The position numbers and the translations under genes were made by a program. Shown here in pieces: positions 54,037-64,000 of a stretch of 64,000 bases of DNA. The stretch's first letter is position 1. Each line of letters opens with the position of its first letter. This DNA comes from Ochotona curzoniae. Its lineage: Eukaryota; Chordata; Mammalia; Lagomorpha; Ochotonidae. The notes under the pieces are model-generated. The model did no database searches, was not told where the DNA came from, and saw only the letters and a list, made by a program, of their open reading frames with translations. The stretch covers positions 29,426,001 through 29,490,000 of the forward strand of contig NW_024466599.1 of the NCBI RefSeq assembly GCF_017591425.1. Reading direction: 5' to 3'.

Positions 54037-55699
54037 GATTACACCAATGATTATACCCAAGATACGAAAGGAAAGAAATGGAGAAGGAAGGCAGGAAGGG
54101 AGCAACCTCAGAAGATTAGGGATGAGGTCTTATTAGATAACAATTCCAGGTGGGAAAAACAGAGCCATGAGTATAAATTAAACTTGGTATTTATTGCTGA
54201 CTACACTCTGAATGTTGCAATGTCAAAATCTTGTTTCTAATCAAGCAAAACAACTGCTTTTTGAAGCTAAAAGCAGAACCCTGAGGGAAGTAGTGATCTT
54301 TCCCAAGGCAAATTGATTAATAGTACACTTCCAAATTTTAGTTAAAGGACATTCTGATGAAATCAGCAGTACTGAGTAATTGTTTCCACAAATAATCTTG
54401 ATGTATAGTCCCTTCCTCACTGGTATTTTAGACCATGTGCCTCAGATTTTTTTTTTTTCCTCCACAACTCCTATAGTTTTCTCTGGAGTGTGGTGTCTTC
54501 TGAACAACCACACACCTGGAGACTGCTGAAAAACCTCTTGCTTTTGGGTCCCTAAGAATTCATGAAGAAAAACTACCTAAATACGGAGAAACAATAAACA
54601 AATGCAGATTATAAGCTAAGGACTGAAACATATACGCCAAGGAGTTAACATGCTCGCATTAAAGTAGAAATGCAAAAGCAAACCTACTTCCTCAGAAGTG
54701 ATCAACTGAAAACTAGACAGGATAAAAACATTGTTGAATGAACAATCTCTTTGCAAGGTGAACAGAAGATACTTCAAGGACAAAGCAATGTTGTTTGCTT
54801 TCTAAGTATTAAAACAGTACCTGAATATTTATTGCAGAAATAAATTTAAATTACCCTATGGTCCTTATTAGTGAAACTGACCATGAAGTCATAGCACATT
54901 TTCTTAGTATTGTCTTACCTTTGATCTTAGATGCTCAGATGATCAAGAGAGTGAATTTTCTCTAATTTTTCTTCCCTAAGGCATCTATGTTCTGGATGGT
55001 TTAGTTCTGCAGGGTGACTGGAGTATATAGAGTAGACACCATTTTTGCTCCTCATTTTCTTGCTAGCAAACCTTGATTTAGACTAGTTCTTAAATTCCAT
55101 GAAAGATCTTCAACCTACTTCATTCAAACCAAGCTTTGACAGGTAGAGAAGGAACAAGTTCTAGCATTCCACAACACAGTATGTTGACCATAGTTCACCA
55201 TCAACTCTTCCTAAACAGAGAAACCGAAATCTCCAAGCATAGAAAGGTGACAGGAACAGGAAACCTTAATTTCCCAGGTTTGAACAGTATACATCAGATA
55301 CATTTATTGAGATATCACACTGTAGACCACTCAGTCACTAAGTGTTAATGAAAAAAAGTCTAAATCTTGAATATGGAAATGCTAACTAATCCAATTTGAT
55401 AATTACATGTAGACCACATGTTTTGAACTAATAAATTGTACCCCATCATTGCATATAATTAAACTAATGTTTTTATAAAAACAAAGCAAGGTTTTAAATA
55501 TAGGTAAAGCTGATAATGAATAGAAAACAAAAGCACATCCTTAGGAAACCTCAAAGGAAACGAGAGCAGAAAACAGGAAAGCAGAAAGGAAAAGAAATGA
55601 GATAGAAGGAAGAAAAGGAAAAACAAGACAGAAAGTCTGCTAATCAGAAATTAAATGTCCTGACTTCATGCCCTGACTCCTCCTGGCCATGTGGTTGTC
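54037..55699. other. 1.7 kb unique sequence, no gene seen
   Basis: No recognised element. Includes a 12-base T run at about 54448-54459 and a purine-rich stretch around 55550-55630. Confidence 0.45.
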
Positions 55700-55900
55700 A
55701 GCAGTCCTCACCACCATCAGCATCATTGCAACAGCTAGAACTTACACAACGCGTACCATTAACTCAGCACTTCACAGTTTATCTCCTTTAATCCTCACAG
55801 CAAGATCCTATTACCTCTTGATGAGTAAATAAACTCAAAAAACGGAAATAATCAGCCAAGATTCACACTATCAGCACCAAGATTTCCCCAGTATTGGAAA
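55700..55900 (-). mobile_element. MIR SINE, antisense
   Basis: AACTCAGCACTTCACAGTTTATCTCCTTTAATCCTCACAGCAAGATCCTATTACC, then AAACTCAAAAAACGGAAATAATCAGCCAAGATTCACAC, is the reverse MIR with its core. Confidence 0.8.
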
Positions 55901-56344
55901 GCATCCATCCCGTCCACAACGGAAGGATATCTCTGCTCAGACTCCGTCTGTTCATCTAGAAAGGGATTATTATAATTTTTCCTACAGCCATTTAATGATA
56001 TGTTACTTCTCTTTTTTGCAACAACTTAATGGCATAAGACATCTTTCACTTCATATCCATTCAGGTCCAGAAGAACAGTAAGTCTGATCTTGGCTGGACC
56101 AGATGGGGCAGTTCTAACACTGAGTGTACGTCTGGTAGTCATCTGTGTGTTGGCCGATCCAATCTTACCAGAATGAGCGACTCTGCTCCACGTGTATTCT
56201 CATCTCCAGGTGGCTGGCGTAGGCTTGTTCTCACCATAGAGGCAGAGTTCCTAAGACACAGAAGCAGGAAAATCTTAGCTGTTACAGAAAGAACTAACAA
56301 ACCACTTACAGAACCTTCTGTTTGTAGGTGTTTGGTCTAGATGT
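55901..56344. other. Unique sequence, no gene seen
   Basis: No recognised element. Confidence 0.4.
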
Positions 56345-56680
56345 TTAGATGCTAGTTGGCATGCTTTTACCCCATATCACAGTACCTGGGTTCAAGCCTC
56401 AGAGCTGCTCTGATTCCAGTATTGTGCTAATACACTCCCTGGGAGGCAGCAGGTGATGCCTCAAGTAGTTGGCTTTTACCACCATGAGACCTGGATTGCA
56501 TTTCCAGTTCTCAGCTTCAACCTGCCTCTGGTCCAACCACACCCACTGCAAGCATTTAGGATGGTAACCACAGGAAGGGAATATTCAGATTCATTCGTTT
56601 TCTCTCCCTATTCTCCTTCTCTCTCTCTCTCTCTCTCCCCACCAACCCCCACCACTCTCATAAATAATAAAAAATGTCAC
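56345..56680 (+). mobile_element. Old C-type SINE, sense, with CT repeat
   Basis: GATGCTAGTTGGCATGCTTTTACC head, CACAGTACCTGGGTTCAAGCCTCAGAGCTGCTC B box, GTGCTAATACACTCCCTGGGAGGCAGCAGGTGATG, CCATGAGACCTGGATTGCATTTCC, (CT)n and CTCTCATAAATAATAAAAAATG tail. Confidence 0.85.
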
Positions 56681-57437
56681 AAGGCTAGCGCAAATTCAGT
56701 GCTAGGGAAATCAACTATAAAATCACATTACAAATGGAAGGTCTACAGCAATATATAAAGAATTGGGACCAATTGTAATTACTCTCTTACATTACGTGTG
56801 TATAAGTTTTACAAATTGCGAAGTGTCACACCACCGAGTAATTAACTAAAACACATCTTATTGAAAATCACCAGCATTATCACCAATCCAAAGACAGCTT
56901 GTTTCCATTGCTGTCATTCCTTCCAGCTGAGCTTGCAGAAAGGAACTAGACACGGCCATGAAGCGATCAGTGTTCCAGGCTTTACTTACACACTCTGAAT
57001 TCAGATGAGATTTCCCCTGTGCACTTATGCTGAGATTCCATCCATACTTATATTTTACTTAATTAGGAAGTCTCCCAGAATTAAAAATCAAGTCAAAAAA
57101 TTTCCAGGCTTAGTGTAACTTATTCAGCCTTTCTGATATTACACATTCCATCATTTTGTAATGAAAGCAAAATCCCAAATTCACAGTTTCAAATGTTTCA
57201 AAATCACACATCATTGCTCCTTTAGGTACAGAGACTGAAAGGGCATCATACCAGTAGGAGCATTTATGTTAAGCTATGAAATTTAATGTGATTTGGACAA
57301 AAAGCTGCTGTAACCAGAAACTCCAGAGATTCTCTGTCTCAGAACTATTTACACTTATTTTTTAATGAACATTCCTTGAAGAGCCTGCAAGCCTGCAAGA
57401 AGCTATGGACTTCTGTCACATTGTCATATGGTCTCTG
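56681..57437. other. Unique sequence, no gene seen
   Basis: No recognised element. Confidence 0.4.
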
Positions 57438-57618
57438 CTATTCTCAACCCTGACTGGCTGCATTCCAGAATCATCTGGGAAGTTTTTTTGAAAATCTCCA
57501 TGCCCATATTGTACCAAAAGATAATCCAAATAGAATCACTCAGGATGATCTATATTATTAGCATTTCTTCTTGACCCCACAAATGACTCCAGTGTGGCCC
57601 CAAGATGGGAACCACTGT
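57438..57618. mobile_element. MER5A-type hAT DNA transposon remnant
   Basis: TATTCTCAACCCTGACTGGCTGCATTCCAGAATCATCTGGGAAG at one end and CAGTGTGGCCCCAAGATGGGAACCACTG at the other are inverted ends of a MER5A-like element. The middle has AATCCAAATAGAATCACTC. It is non-autonomous and old. Confidence 0.8.
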
Positions 57619-57809
57619 ACGGAGGAGCTTTTACCTTCCATCCCTATGAATGGAAAGCTTTCCACTAGATTCTAGGTTTTTATCGGGGAGCAGGGGAAGG
57701 AGGAGATGCAATTTTATTTTTCTCCGAATTTCTAGCAAAATAACTGGCTATTTTTTTATCCAACTTTTCTGAAGTAGAGTAGCTAAAAAGAACTTTTGGC
57801 ACCAGAGCA

Positions 57810-57985
57810 GAAATTTAATCCTTGGTCAGTTACTTATTAGCTTTAAGACTTGAGGAAAATTACTTAAGCTGCTTAACTTCTCTGAGCCTTGATTTCCTCC
57901 TAAGTGAAATGATATAACAATTTCTACCACATAGGTTATTATAGAGAGTCGCTGAGATAAAGCACATAAAAGACCTCATAGTGGA
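57810..57985 (+). mobile_element. MIR SINE, sense
   Basis: TTACTTATTAGCTTTAAGACTTGAGGAAAATTACTTAAGCTGCTTAACTTCTCTGAGCCTTGATTTCCTCC, then AAATGATATAACAATTTCTACCACATAGGTTATTATAGAG, are the MIR core and tail. Confidence 0.82.
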
Positions 57986-59186
57986 AAATCAATAGGCACA
58001 CATTTCTTTCCCTGTAAGGATTCTTGTTCAGCTGACATCCTCAGATGGCTGCTCTAGACTACTGAAGTAGAGAGTAGGCATGTTCAATATATACAGCACG
58101 AGTTTGGACATGGTGACACAGATCAGTTACCTGCTTTCATGGGCATCAGAAAATCCTGATGCTAACTGTGTTGGGGCAGACTATAGTAAAATATATGCTT
58201 GCTGGGCCATCCCCAGAGGCATTCTCAATGTTACTTTCTCTTTGTCTAGGCAGGTAATAAATGAGATCTTACATTTTTCCACCAACCCAAGAGGTCTAAT
58301 GTGGACTGGGTCTGGGAAGAAGTCCCCATGTGGATCCAGCCAGCCTCCAGACCAATTCACCAAAGAGCCAAACATGACTATGAAATAAAGCAAGATCATC
58401 ATCATAGCTACACAGCCACAAAGTGATCTCTGGAAGACAGAATTGTTTTCTTCTGTAATCCTGTCTCCAAGAGAAGTCTGAAAACAAACTCATGTGCAAA
58501 GGAATACAGTTAAATTGTAAACTTAAAAATTTTTAAACAGCCTGATACCATAAAGCAAGAGCTTTAATATTGTGTTTTCTTTGTTCTCTACAATGAGATA
58601 TATTTGGGAAAATATAAATTTATTTTTAAATGATTAAGACTGTTTTCTTTGTTCTGACTCACTAATTACAGAAATTTTTATAAATGGAGGCTGATTTAAT
58701 AAGAGCAAAGCAGAAATCACAAAAACACTGTTGATTAATTTTTAAGTAGCCAGATGCCATGCATTTAAATAGTAATTTCAAAATTAGAAATCTCTGTAGA
58801 AATCTGACATCCCTCACCCCACAAGAGAGGTCAGGTTGTGGCCACCTCTATCCTCAGTGATTCAGACAGCTGTCATGAATTCTAACAGCAAAGGTAGTAC
58901 CTCATTGTGTTGATCCATTACATATTAGTCCTTATAGCTTTCCTAATCTTAATTTAACTTCTTATTAAACTCAAGGACATCGTTAAACTATCATATTTAG
59001 GTCTCAGAGCATAGAGAATGCCTAACCCATATTTAAGCCTATGTAAGATGGTATTGTATAGATCAAAAGTACTTAGTGAATGGTGTGTCTTACTGGTATG
59101 TCTCCATGAAATTGGAAATTATCAACTTAAATCTGATATATCTATTTGCTTATATATTTACTCAATGTTTCTACCTTCTTATTTAG
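57986..59186. other. Repeat-free AT-rich stretch, no gene seen
   Basis: No recognised mobile element. The 15-mer TGTTTTCTTTGTTCT occurs at 58573-58587 and again at 58641-58655 (68-bp spacing), within very A/T-rich DNA with TAAAT and ATTAAT motifs. Confidence 0.5.
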
Positions 59187-59261
59187 AGGGCTATAAACTA
59201 CGACCCATGGGCCAAGTCAGACCCAACAAGCGACTCTGTAAATAACAAGTATATGTTGAAG
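59187..59261. mobile_element. hAT-type DNA element, left part
   Basis: AGAGGGCTATAAACTACGACCCATGGGCCAAGTCAGACCC matches the start of a common mammalian hAT MITE (AGGGGTCGGCAAACTACGGCCCGCGGGCCAAATCC). It is cut by the SINE at 59262 and resumes at 59899. Confidence 0.75.
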
Positions 59262-59537
59262 TTTTAAATTTTCATTTTTATCTATTTGAAAAGCAGAGAT
59301 GGAGGAAGACACTGACAGCGAGATTTATAATCCAACAGTTTATTCCTTAAAAGCCCACGATGCCAGATAGGTGGCAGGCCAATGCCAGTTGAAGCAGAGA
59401 ACTAAACCCAAGTCTCCCACATGGGTGGCAGTGACCAAAGCACTTAAGTCATCCATAACCTATTGTCTCCCAAATTATGCATTAGCAGGAAATGAAACCA
59501 AGACTTGATCCAAGGCATTTTATTATGACAAATTGTG
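59262..59537 (-). mobile_element. Old C-type SINE, antisense, left part, nested in the hAT element
   Basis: TTTTCATTTTTATCTATTTGAAAAGCAGAGATGG tail, GAACTAAACCCAAGTCTCCCACATGGGTGGCAG, TGACCAAAGCACTTAAG and TTAGCAGGAAATGAAACCAAGACTTGATCC. Its head was split by the next SINE and ends at about 59898. Confidence 0.85.
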
Positions 59538-59868
59538 GGCCTGTCACAATAGCCTAGTGGCTAAAATTCTTGCCTTGCCTGCACACCCAGGATCCCAAAT
59601 GGGCACTAGTTCATGTCCCAGCTGCTCCACTTCCCATTCAGTTCCCTGCCTGTGACCTGGGAAAAAAGTAGGAGATGGCCCAAAGTGTTGGGACCCTGCA
59701 CCCACATAGGAGACCTGGAGGCTCCTGGTTCCTGGCTTCAGATCGGCTTAGCTTCAGCCGTTGTGGCCACTTGGGGAATGAACCAGCAGACAGAAGATCG
59801 CTCTGTATCTCTTTCTCTGTGTATCTGCCTTTCCAATAAAAATAAATAAATCTTTAAAATATATATGA
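59538..59868 (+). mobile_element. C-type SINE, sense, nested in the old SINE
   Basis: GGCCTGTCACAATAGCCTAGTGGC head, TCCAGCTGCTCC-type body, CACTTGGGGAATGAACCAGCAGACAG, TGTATCTGCCTTTCCAATAAAAATAAATAAATC tail. Flanking duplication GACAAATTGTG (59527-59537) and GACAAGTTGTG (59869-59879), one mismatch, inside the older SINE. Confidence 0.92.
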
Positions 59869-59879
59869 GACAAGTTGTG

Positions 59880-59898
59880 AGTGTACCAACATCGACTC
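59880..59898 (-). mobile_element. Old C-type SINE head, right part
   Basis: If the young SINE and one duplication copy are removed, AGTGTACCAACATCGACTCC completes the head of the old antisense SINE (expected reverse head: CACTGTGCCACAACGCCGGC). Confidence 0.6.
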
Positions 59899-60068
59899 CT
59901 GTAGATTTTTGTAGAGTTGGCTTATGTAATCACATTCACGTACTTATATATTGTCTATGGATGCTTACTGAATGCAATGACAGTGTTTGGCTGTTGTGGC
60001 ACTCATCTGCAAAACCATAAATATTTAGAATCTGGCCCTGTAGAGAAAAAGATTTGCCAACCCCTGTT
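59899..60068. mobile_element. hAT-type DNA element, right part
   Basis: TTGTCTATGGATGCTTAC, GGCTGTTGTGGCAC and ATATTTAGAATCTGGCCCTGTAGAGAAAAAGATTTGCCAACCCCTG match the remaining part of the same hAT MITE (TTTACTATCTGGCCCTTTACAGAAAAAGTTTGCTGACCCCTG). Confidence 0.8.
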
Positions 60069-60165
60069 CTAGACTATGGACTTCTTAAGAGCAGAGACAT
60101 TGCTATAAACTCAGGGGCTGTCCCATGGTAAAGGTTCAACAAGCATTCCTCACAGAAATATGCTA
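60069..60165 (+). mobile_element. L2 LINE 3' end, sense
   Basis: CTAGACTATGGACTTCTTAAGAGCAGAGACATTGC, then CTCAGGGGCTGTCCCATGGTAAAGGTTCAACAAGC, follows the L2 3' UTR pattern (TAAGCTCCATGAGGGCAGGGAC, GGTGCTCAATAAA). Confidence 0.5.
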
Positions 60166-60259
60166 AATGAGTTCCTCATCTCACAAAGCTCTTTCTTCAG
60201 AAAATTGAAAAGCAGACATCTGTGCTGCATTTGCCAACATGTAAAGGTGAAAAGATCCC

Positions 60260-60345
60260 AAACAGACCCCTAATTTTTCAGCTGAGCAAACCACAGCCCA
60301 GAAAGCTGAACTGATTTTCCCAAGGTTAGCCTGAGGAGAAAAGAG
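60260..60345 (-). mobile_element. MIR fragment, antisense
   Basis: TTTTTCAGCTGAGCAAACCACAGCCCAGAAAGCTGAACTGATTTTCCCAAGGTTAGCC is the reversed MIR segment GAGGAAACTGAGGC to TTGCCCAAGGTCAC. Confidence 0.6.
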
Positions 60346-61019
60346 AATTATTTTCACAGCAGATTTATTTTTCCTTCAATTAAGAAGGCACTCTGTGAAG
60401 TCAGCCTGTTCCCAGGAGGGCCAAGGGTTTGAACACAACATGCATGCAATAATAACGACAGTTGTTTAGAACTCTGAATTCAAAGTTATTCCCTCAAGTT
60501 TTAGAAATGTTCACTATCTCAAAACATTTTCATAAATTTGGTAGTAAATTATATGCATGCTTTAAGGAACACAAAGTACCGTTTTAAAGCAAACTTTGTT
60601 CATTAAACAGACACCCAGAGAAAGTTCTAGTGTGCATGGGATGAGGACTCCATCTACCACCTCTGTCTTATCAAAAATGTCTCCATGTCTCATATTCCAA
60701 ACAAGCAAATGGTTGCATTTTGGCATCCTCCTACTCCCCAAATCCCAAGAAGAAAACGAATTCTGCCAAGTCACACCAAAATATAGCTAAGGATCATACA
60801 GCACAGAACTCAGTTCTTCTCTGTCAGTATTGGCTGAAAAGAAAATTCTGGGTGGTTTGGCATCTCTAATACACTAAAGAAATTTCTTAGAGTATTATTT
60901 CTTTTTCCTCAAAATGTTTTTTGTAATCCAGTCCCACACAAGGAAAGACAGAGACAGAAATCAATCAGGGGACAGATGTCCTTAGGGACAGCAAGGCCTA
61001 CACCCCACAGTTGCTACTC
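60346..61019. other. Unique sequence, no gene seen
   Basis: No recognised element. Mirrored short frames at 60562-60774 (minus) and 60596-60790 (plus) overlap and neither is supported. Confidence 0.4.
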
Positions 61020-61150
61020 TTGTTATTTATTTGTTCTGTGCCAGGCAACATGATGGGCACCAGAAGGAGAAAGGATGCATTAGCCCTGATCCCTGGGCCC
61101 TGCAGTCATGATTCATGTTGGAGACAAGGGAATTAGGTAAAGTGCCATGA
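61020..61150 (-). mobile_element. L2-like 3' end, antisense
   Basis: TTGTTATTTATTTGTTCTGTGCCAGGCAACATGATGGGCACC, then GATCCCTGGGCCCTGCAGTCATGATTCATGTTGGAGAC, is consistent with the reversed L2 3' terminus. Confidence 0.5.
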
Positions 61151-61740
61151 AATGACTCCTGTGAGCCTGGGAGGTCAAGCCCAGTAGGAGGTGTTGGAGG
61201 AACACCCAAGCAGATTGTCCTGGGGATCAAGAAAAAGACATGTGACAAAGAAGAGGACAAAACACTTTCATGACCATGGAATTTCATGTTCAAACGCAAG
61301 GACATGACAGAGAACAGGATGTATTTTTAAAGAAGTGAAAGCAGTTCAGCATGTCTGGATCTTGAGTGGGAGGTGAGCCTGGAACAGAAGGCTGGGACCT
61401 TCATGCATGGCAATGCACTCCCCACAACAAGCATTTCCTTTAAGCCCAGTCTGTCCTCGATGCTGGGCTAGTCATCTAGAAATGTCAACTTTTTTTAAAG
61501 GCGCCCTAAAGTTGAATCTTCTGTTGACAAGAGACCTTAGTGGCCTTCTGGTTCTAATTTCCTTCCTAATAACATTAATATGATATTAATGCCCTAAGCA
61601 AAAAGAAAGCCATCTGGTCTTAGTCTGAACACTTCCAATGTCAGAGAGAACTTGTCACCTCAGAGTGTTACTTATTAGAAAGTTCTTTGTGTTGAATTGG
61701 ACACTGCCTCCCCATCCTGACTTCAATAAGACACAGGCCA
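61151..61740. other. Unique sequence, no gene seen
   Basis: No recognised element. Confidence 0.4.
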
Positions 61741-62062
61741 GTGGCTGGCACTGTGGAGTATCACATTGGAGCACTGCCTGCAACATCAGCACCCCATATG
61801 GATGCTGGTTTAATTCTGTCTATTTCACAACCAGTTAGGCTTCCTGCTAATGTGTCTAGGAAAGCAGCAGAAGATAGCCCTAGTGTTTAGGTGCTCACAC
61901 CCACATGGAAGACCAGGAAGAAGCTCATGTCTCCTGGCTTCGGCTCTGCTCAGCCCTGGCCATTGCAGCCATTAGAGAGTGAACCAGCAATAGGAAGAGT
62001 CACATTTTCATACTGTCTCTCGCTCTCTTTCAAATTCTGTGTTTCAGATAGATTTTAAAAGA
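61741..62062 (+). mobile_element. Old C-type SINE, sense, full length
   Basis: GTGGCTGGCACTGTGGAGTATCACATTGGAGC head, CAGCACCCCATATGGATGCTGGTTTAATTC B box, TCCTGCTAATGTGTCTAGGAAAGCAGCAGAAGATAGCCC, ACATGGAAGACCAGGAAGAAGC, CCTGGCTTCGGCTCTGCTCAGCCCTGGCC and AGAGTGAACCAGCAATAGG. Confidence 0.93.
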
Positions 62063-63089
62063 TGTTGACAAATATCTCAATCATAGCTAGCAGAAGCCAA
62101 AATCAGACTTAGAATCATATATGATCTAGATTTGATTAATACATTGTTCCAACAAAGGCACTCCAAGGTGCATTTTATTTCTCTTTCTCCCCAGAGATCT
62201 AGGCCATGACAAAGTCAAAGGTACTCTAAATCAGGACACATCTGGAAGGCTCAGCATCTGAGGCCTGAACTTCTGGACACAAAGAACTGGGGAGCAAGAA
62301 AAATAAAAGATCATAAAGAAGTAAAACAGAAGCCAGAGCTCATACCTTCATGCATAGAACCTAAACAGCGACAGTACTAGAAGAAATAGGCATGACACAG
62401 TGGTTCAGCTGCATGATTCAGTGAGGAGACATCAGGGAAGCCTTGAGCAACATAACAATGACATCCATAAGGGCACATTAAGTTATGAACAAGAACGAAA
62501 TGGATGCTACCCTTGAGTCAGAAAATATGCTACTCAGTCACAGAGAGAAGGTAGAATTAGATCCTATTTTGCCTTCCATTTTCTCACTGAAAAATGACGC
62601 TGGCTCAGACAGTAAAACATGCATTGTCAACAAAGAACAGAAATGAGGGATGGATGAGAAAATAGTAAGCTCCTATAACTTCTACTTTACATGAGTTCAG
62701 GCCCTAACCTTTTTCCAAGACAGACAGAACCTGAAGACCTTATCACAGCACCAGAGCTACAAATTTGTGTTAGCATCACAGACAAGATTCGGTGACTATA
62801 ACTAGGTTAATGCCATCTTAGCATCCCAAATGAGTAGTCCTATTCTGTAAAAATGGGAAATTATAGGCTGAGAGATCATAGAACTGAAAAACAGAAACTT
62901 AGAACTAATATTGGAGAAAAAAGGCAGGAAGCCATGACTCACACATATCAGAATCTTCCAATTTCTTTGACCATGATCCACTGTAAGCAATATGTTTTGC
63001 ATCATGACCTGGTCTCTATTCATACACCATTACAACCAGCTTATTCTTCCCCTGTACCATTCAGTTAAGAATCTCTGAACAAAAAGCAC
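62063..63089. other. 1.0 kb unique sequence, no gene seen
   Basis: No recognised element. Confidence 0.4.
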
Positions 63090-63390
63090 TTTTGGGGTGT
63101 GTATTTGGCACAGGGGGAAAGATACTGTTTAGAACAACCACATCTCATATCCATTTCTGAGTCCAACTTCCTACTAATGTACATTCTACCAGATCCCTGT
63201 TACCCTATGGGAGACCTGGGTTTAGCTTCAACCTGGCGCCATGCTATCTAGTTCAGGCCTTTGAGAACTGAACCAGTGGACAGATGCTATCTCTCCCACT
63301 TTCGCACTTTCTCTCTCTCTCTCCCTGCCCCCCCCCCCTTTTCCTGCTTTCCTTCCTTCCTTCCAAATGAACAGTCAATAAAAACTTTTA
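63090..63390 (+). mobile_element. Old C-type SINE, sense
   Basis: GGGTGTGTATTTGGCACAGGGGG head, CTCATATCCATTTCTGAGTCC, CTACTAATGTACATTCTACC, GGGAGACCTGGGTTTAGCTTCAACCTGGC, GAGAACTGAACCAGTGGACAG, (CT)n/(C)n and CAGTCAATAAAAACTTTTAAGG. A 12-base C run and a (CCTT)n stretch occupy the tail. Confidence 0.85.
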
Positions 63391-63406
63391 AGGAAAAAGA
63401 TCTCTT

Positions 63407-63646
63407 GGAGCTGGTACAGTGACTTGGGAAATAAAGCCATTGCCTATAGTACTGACATCATCTGTGGGTAACTAATTTGAGTTCCAGTTGCTTGGCTTCT
63501 GATCCAACTCCCTGTTAATGCACATGAAGGCAGCAGAAGATGGTACAAGTGCTTGGGCCCCTGCAGATTGGCTTTGGATGAAAATATTCTCTCACTCGCG
63601 CTCTCTGACTCTGCCCTTCAAATAAATGAATAAGTCTTCTAAAAAG
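63407..63646 (+). mobile_element. Old C-type SINE, sense, internally deleted
   Basis: GGAGCTGGTACAGTGACTTGGG head, TTGCTTGGCTTCTGATCCAACTCCCTGTTAATGCACATGAAGGCAGCAGAAGATGG, GTGCTTGGGCCCCTGCAG, then directly ATTGGCTTTGG and CTCTGACTCTGCCCTTCAAATAAATGAATAAG. The middle of the second half is missing. Confidence 0.9.
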
Positions 63647-63903
63647 AAAGCCCTTGTTGGCTGACTGGTTGATCTGGTGATAAGTTATTCTGTTGAACTC
63701 TTAGCACCTTAGAAAAAAGTATAAGAAATTCAAGTAAAATACACATCTTATCTTGCACAGAAAATTTCAACAATTGTTTCTACAACTTATCATTTTCTCA
63801 AAATAAGCTCTTGATTGAAGGCCCATGTATAAGGTGCAGGCTAACATATTCATATTATCAATGATAAGATGTGATTTCTTTATTTTCTATACTGGATATG
63901 GTC

Positions 63904-64000
63904 TTTTCAAGTTCTCAAACCACCGAACTTTCTACCATCATCTATATCTACAATGACAGGATAACTTAAATTGCAGAATGTTGGACTTGTGACTGCTGTT
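63904..64000 (+). mobile_element. L1 3' UTR, runs off the window end
   Basis: ACTTTCTACCATCATCTATATCTACAATGACAGG, then GCAGAATGTTGGACTTGTGACTGCTG, aligns with 23510-23590 in the 3' UTR of the inner L1. Its tail lies beyond position 64000. It is better preserved than the 23.5-kb copy. Confidence 0.8.

Overview
The window is non-coding nuclear DNA from a mammal, almost certainly a lagomorph. The diagnostic feature is the tRNA-derived lagomorph C-type SINE, with an A/B-box head, a CATATGGG core and a pyrimidine-rich stretch before AATAAA. At least 25 copies or fragments are visible on both strands. The youngest copies have the head GGGCCCGGCGCGGTGGCGCA and the tail CTGTATATCTGCCTTTCCAATAAAA, which I associate with pika (Ochotona) rather than rabbit; the genus call rests on memory of subfamilies. 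No intact protein-coding gene, rRNA, tRNA gene or CRISPR array is visible. Open reading frames are short and mostly fall inside SINEs, L1 elements or CA repeats. The window is best read as intergenic DNA or the inside of a very large intron.

Layout. Positions 1-9.7 kb are AT-rich, mostly unique DNA with two CA microsatellites, two young SINEs with perfect target-site duplications (2.7 and 6.7 kb), older SINEs, an L2 and a MIR. A 227-bp block at 1.37-1.60 kb has exon-like borders. Positions 9.7-26.6 kb are dominated by L1: a 5'UTR+ORF1-only element (9.8-11.7 kb), old 3' ends, an old ORF2 fragment, and a nested structure. In that structure a minus-strand L1 (18.3-20.4 and 23.7-25.3 kb) was split by a plus-strand L1 (20.4-23.7 kb) and, separately, by a SINE. 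The inner L1 has itself lost much of ORF2.

Positions 26.6-38.4 kb hold more unique DNA, an antisense SINE, an MLT1-like LTR, MIR, a young SINE, a long CA repeat, an L2 3' end, a 160-codon unexplained ORF and a small CpG-rich patch. Positions 38.5-50.6 kb carry old L1, MLT1 LTRs, many old SINEs, L2/MIR and a 115-bp element with inverted ends that has a second copy at 28.8 kb. Positions 50.6-64 kb alternate unique AT-rich stretches, two of which look like candidate conserved non-coding DNA, with MIR, MER5A-type DNA elements and SINEs. A three-level nest (DNA transposon, old SINE, young SINE) lies at 59.2-60.1 kb. The window ends inside an L1 3' UTR of the same family as the inner L1.

There is no operon-like or cooperating gene set. 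The story is one of successive retrotransposition, and the nesting order gives a relative chronology: L2/MIR/MER5/MLT1, then old L1 and old C-SINE, then younger L1, then young C-SINE. Family names are assigned from memory of consensus sequences, without a database search, so boundaries are approximate (about +/-10-30 bp) unless a target-site duplication fixes them.
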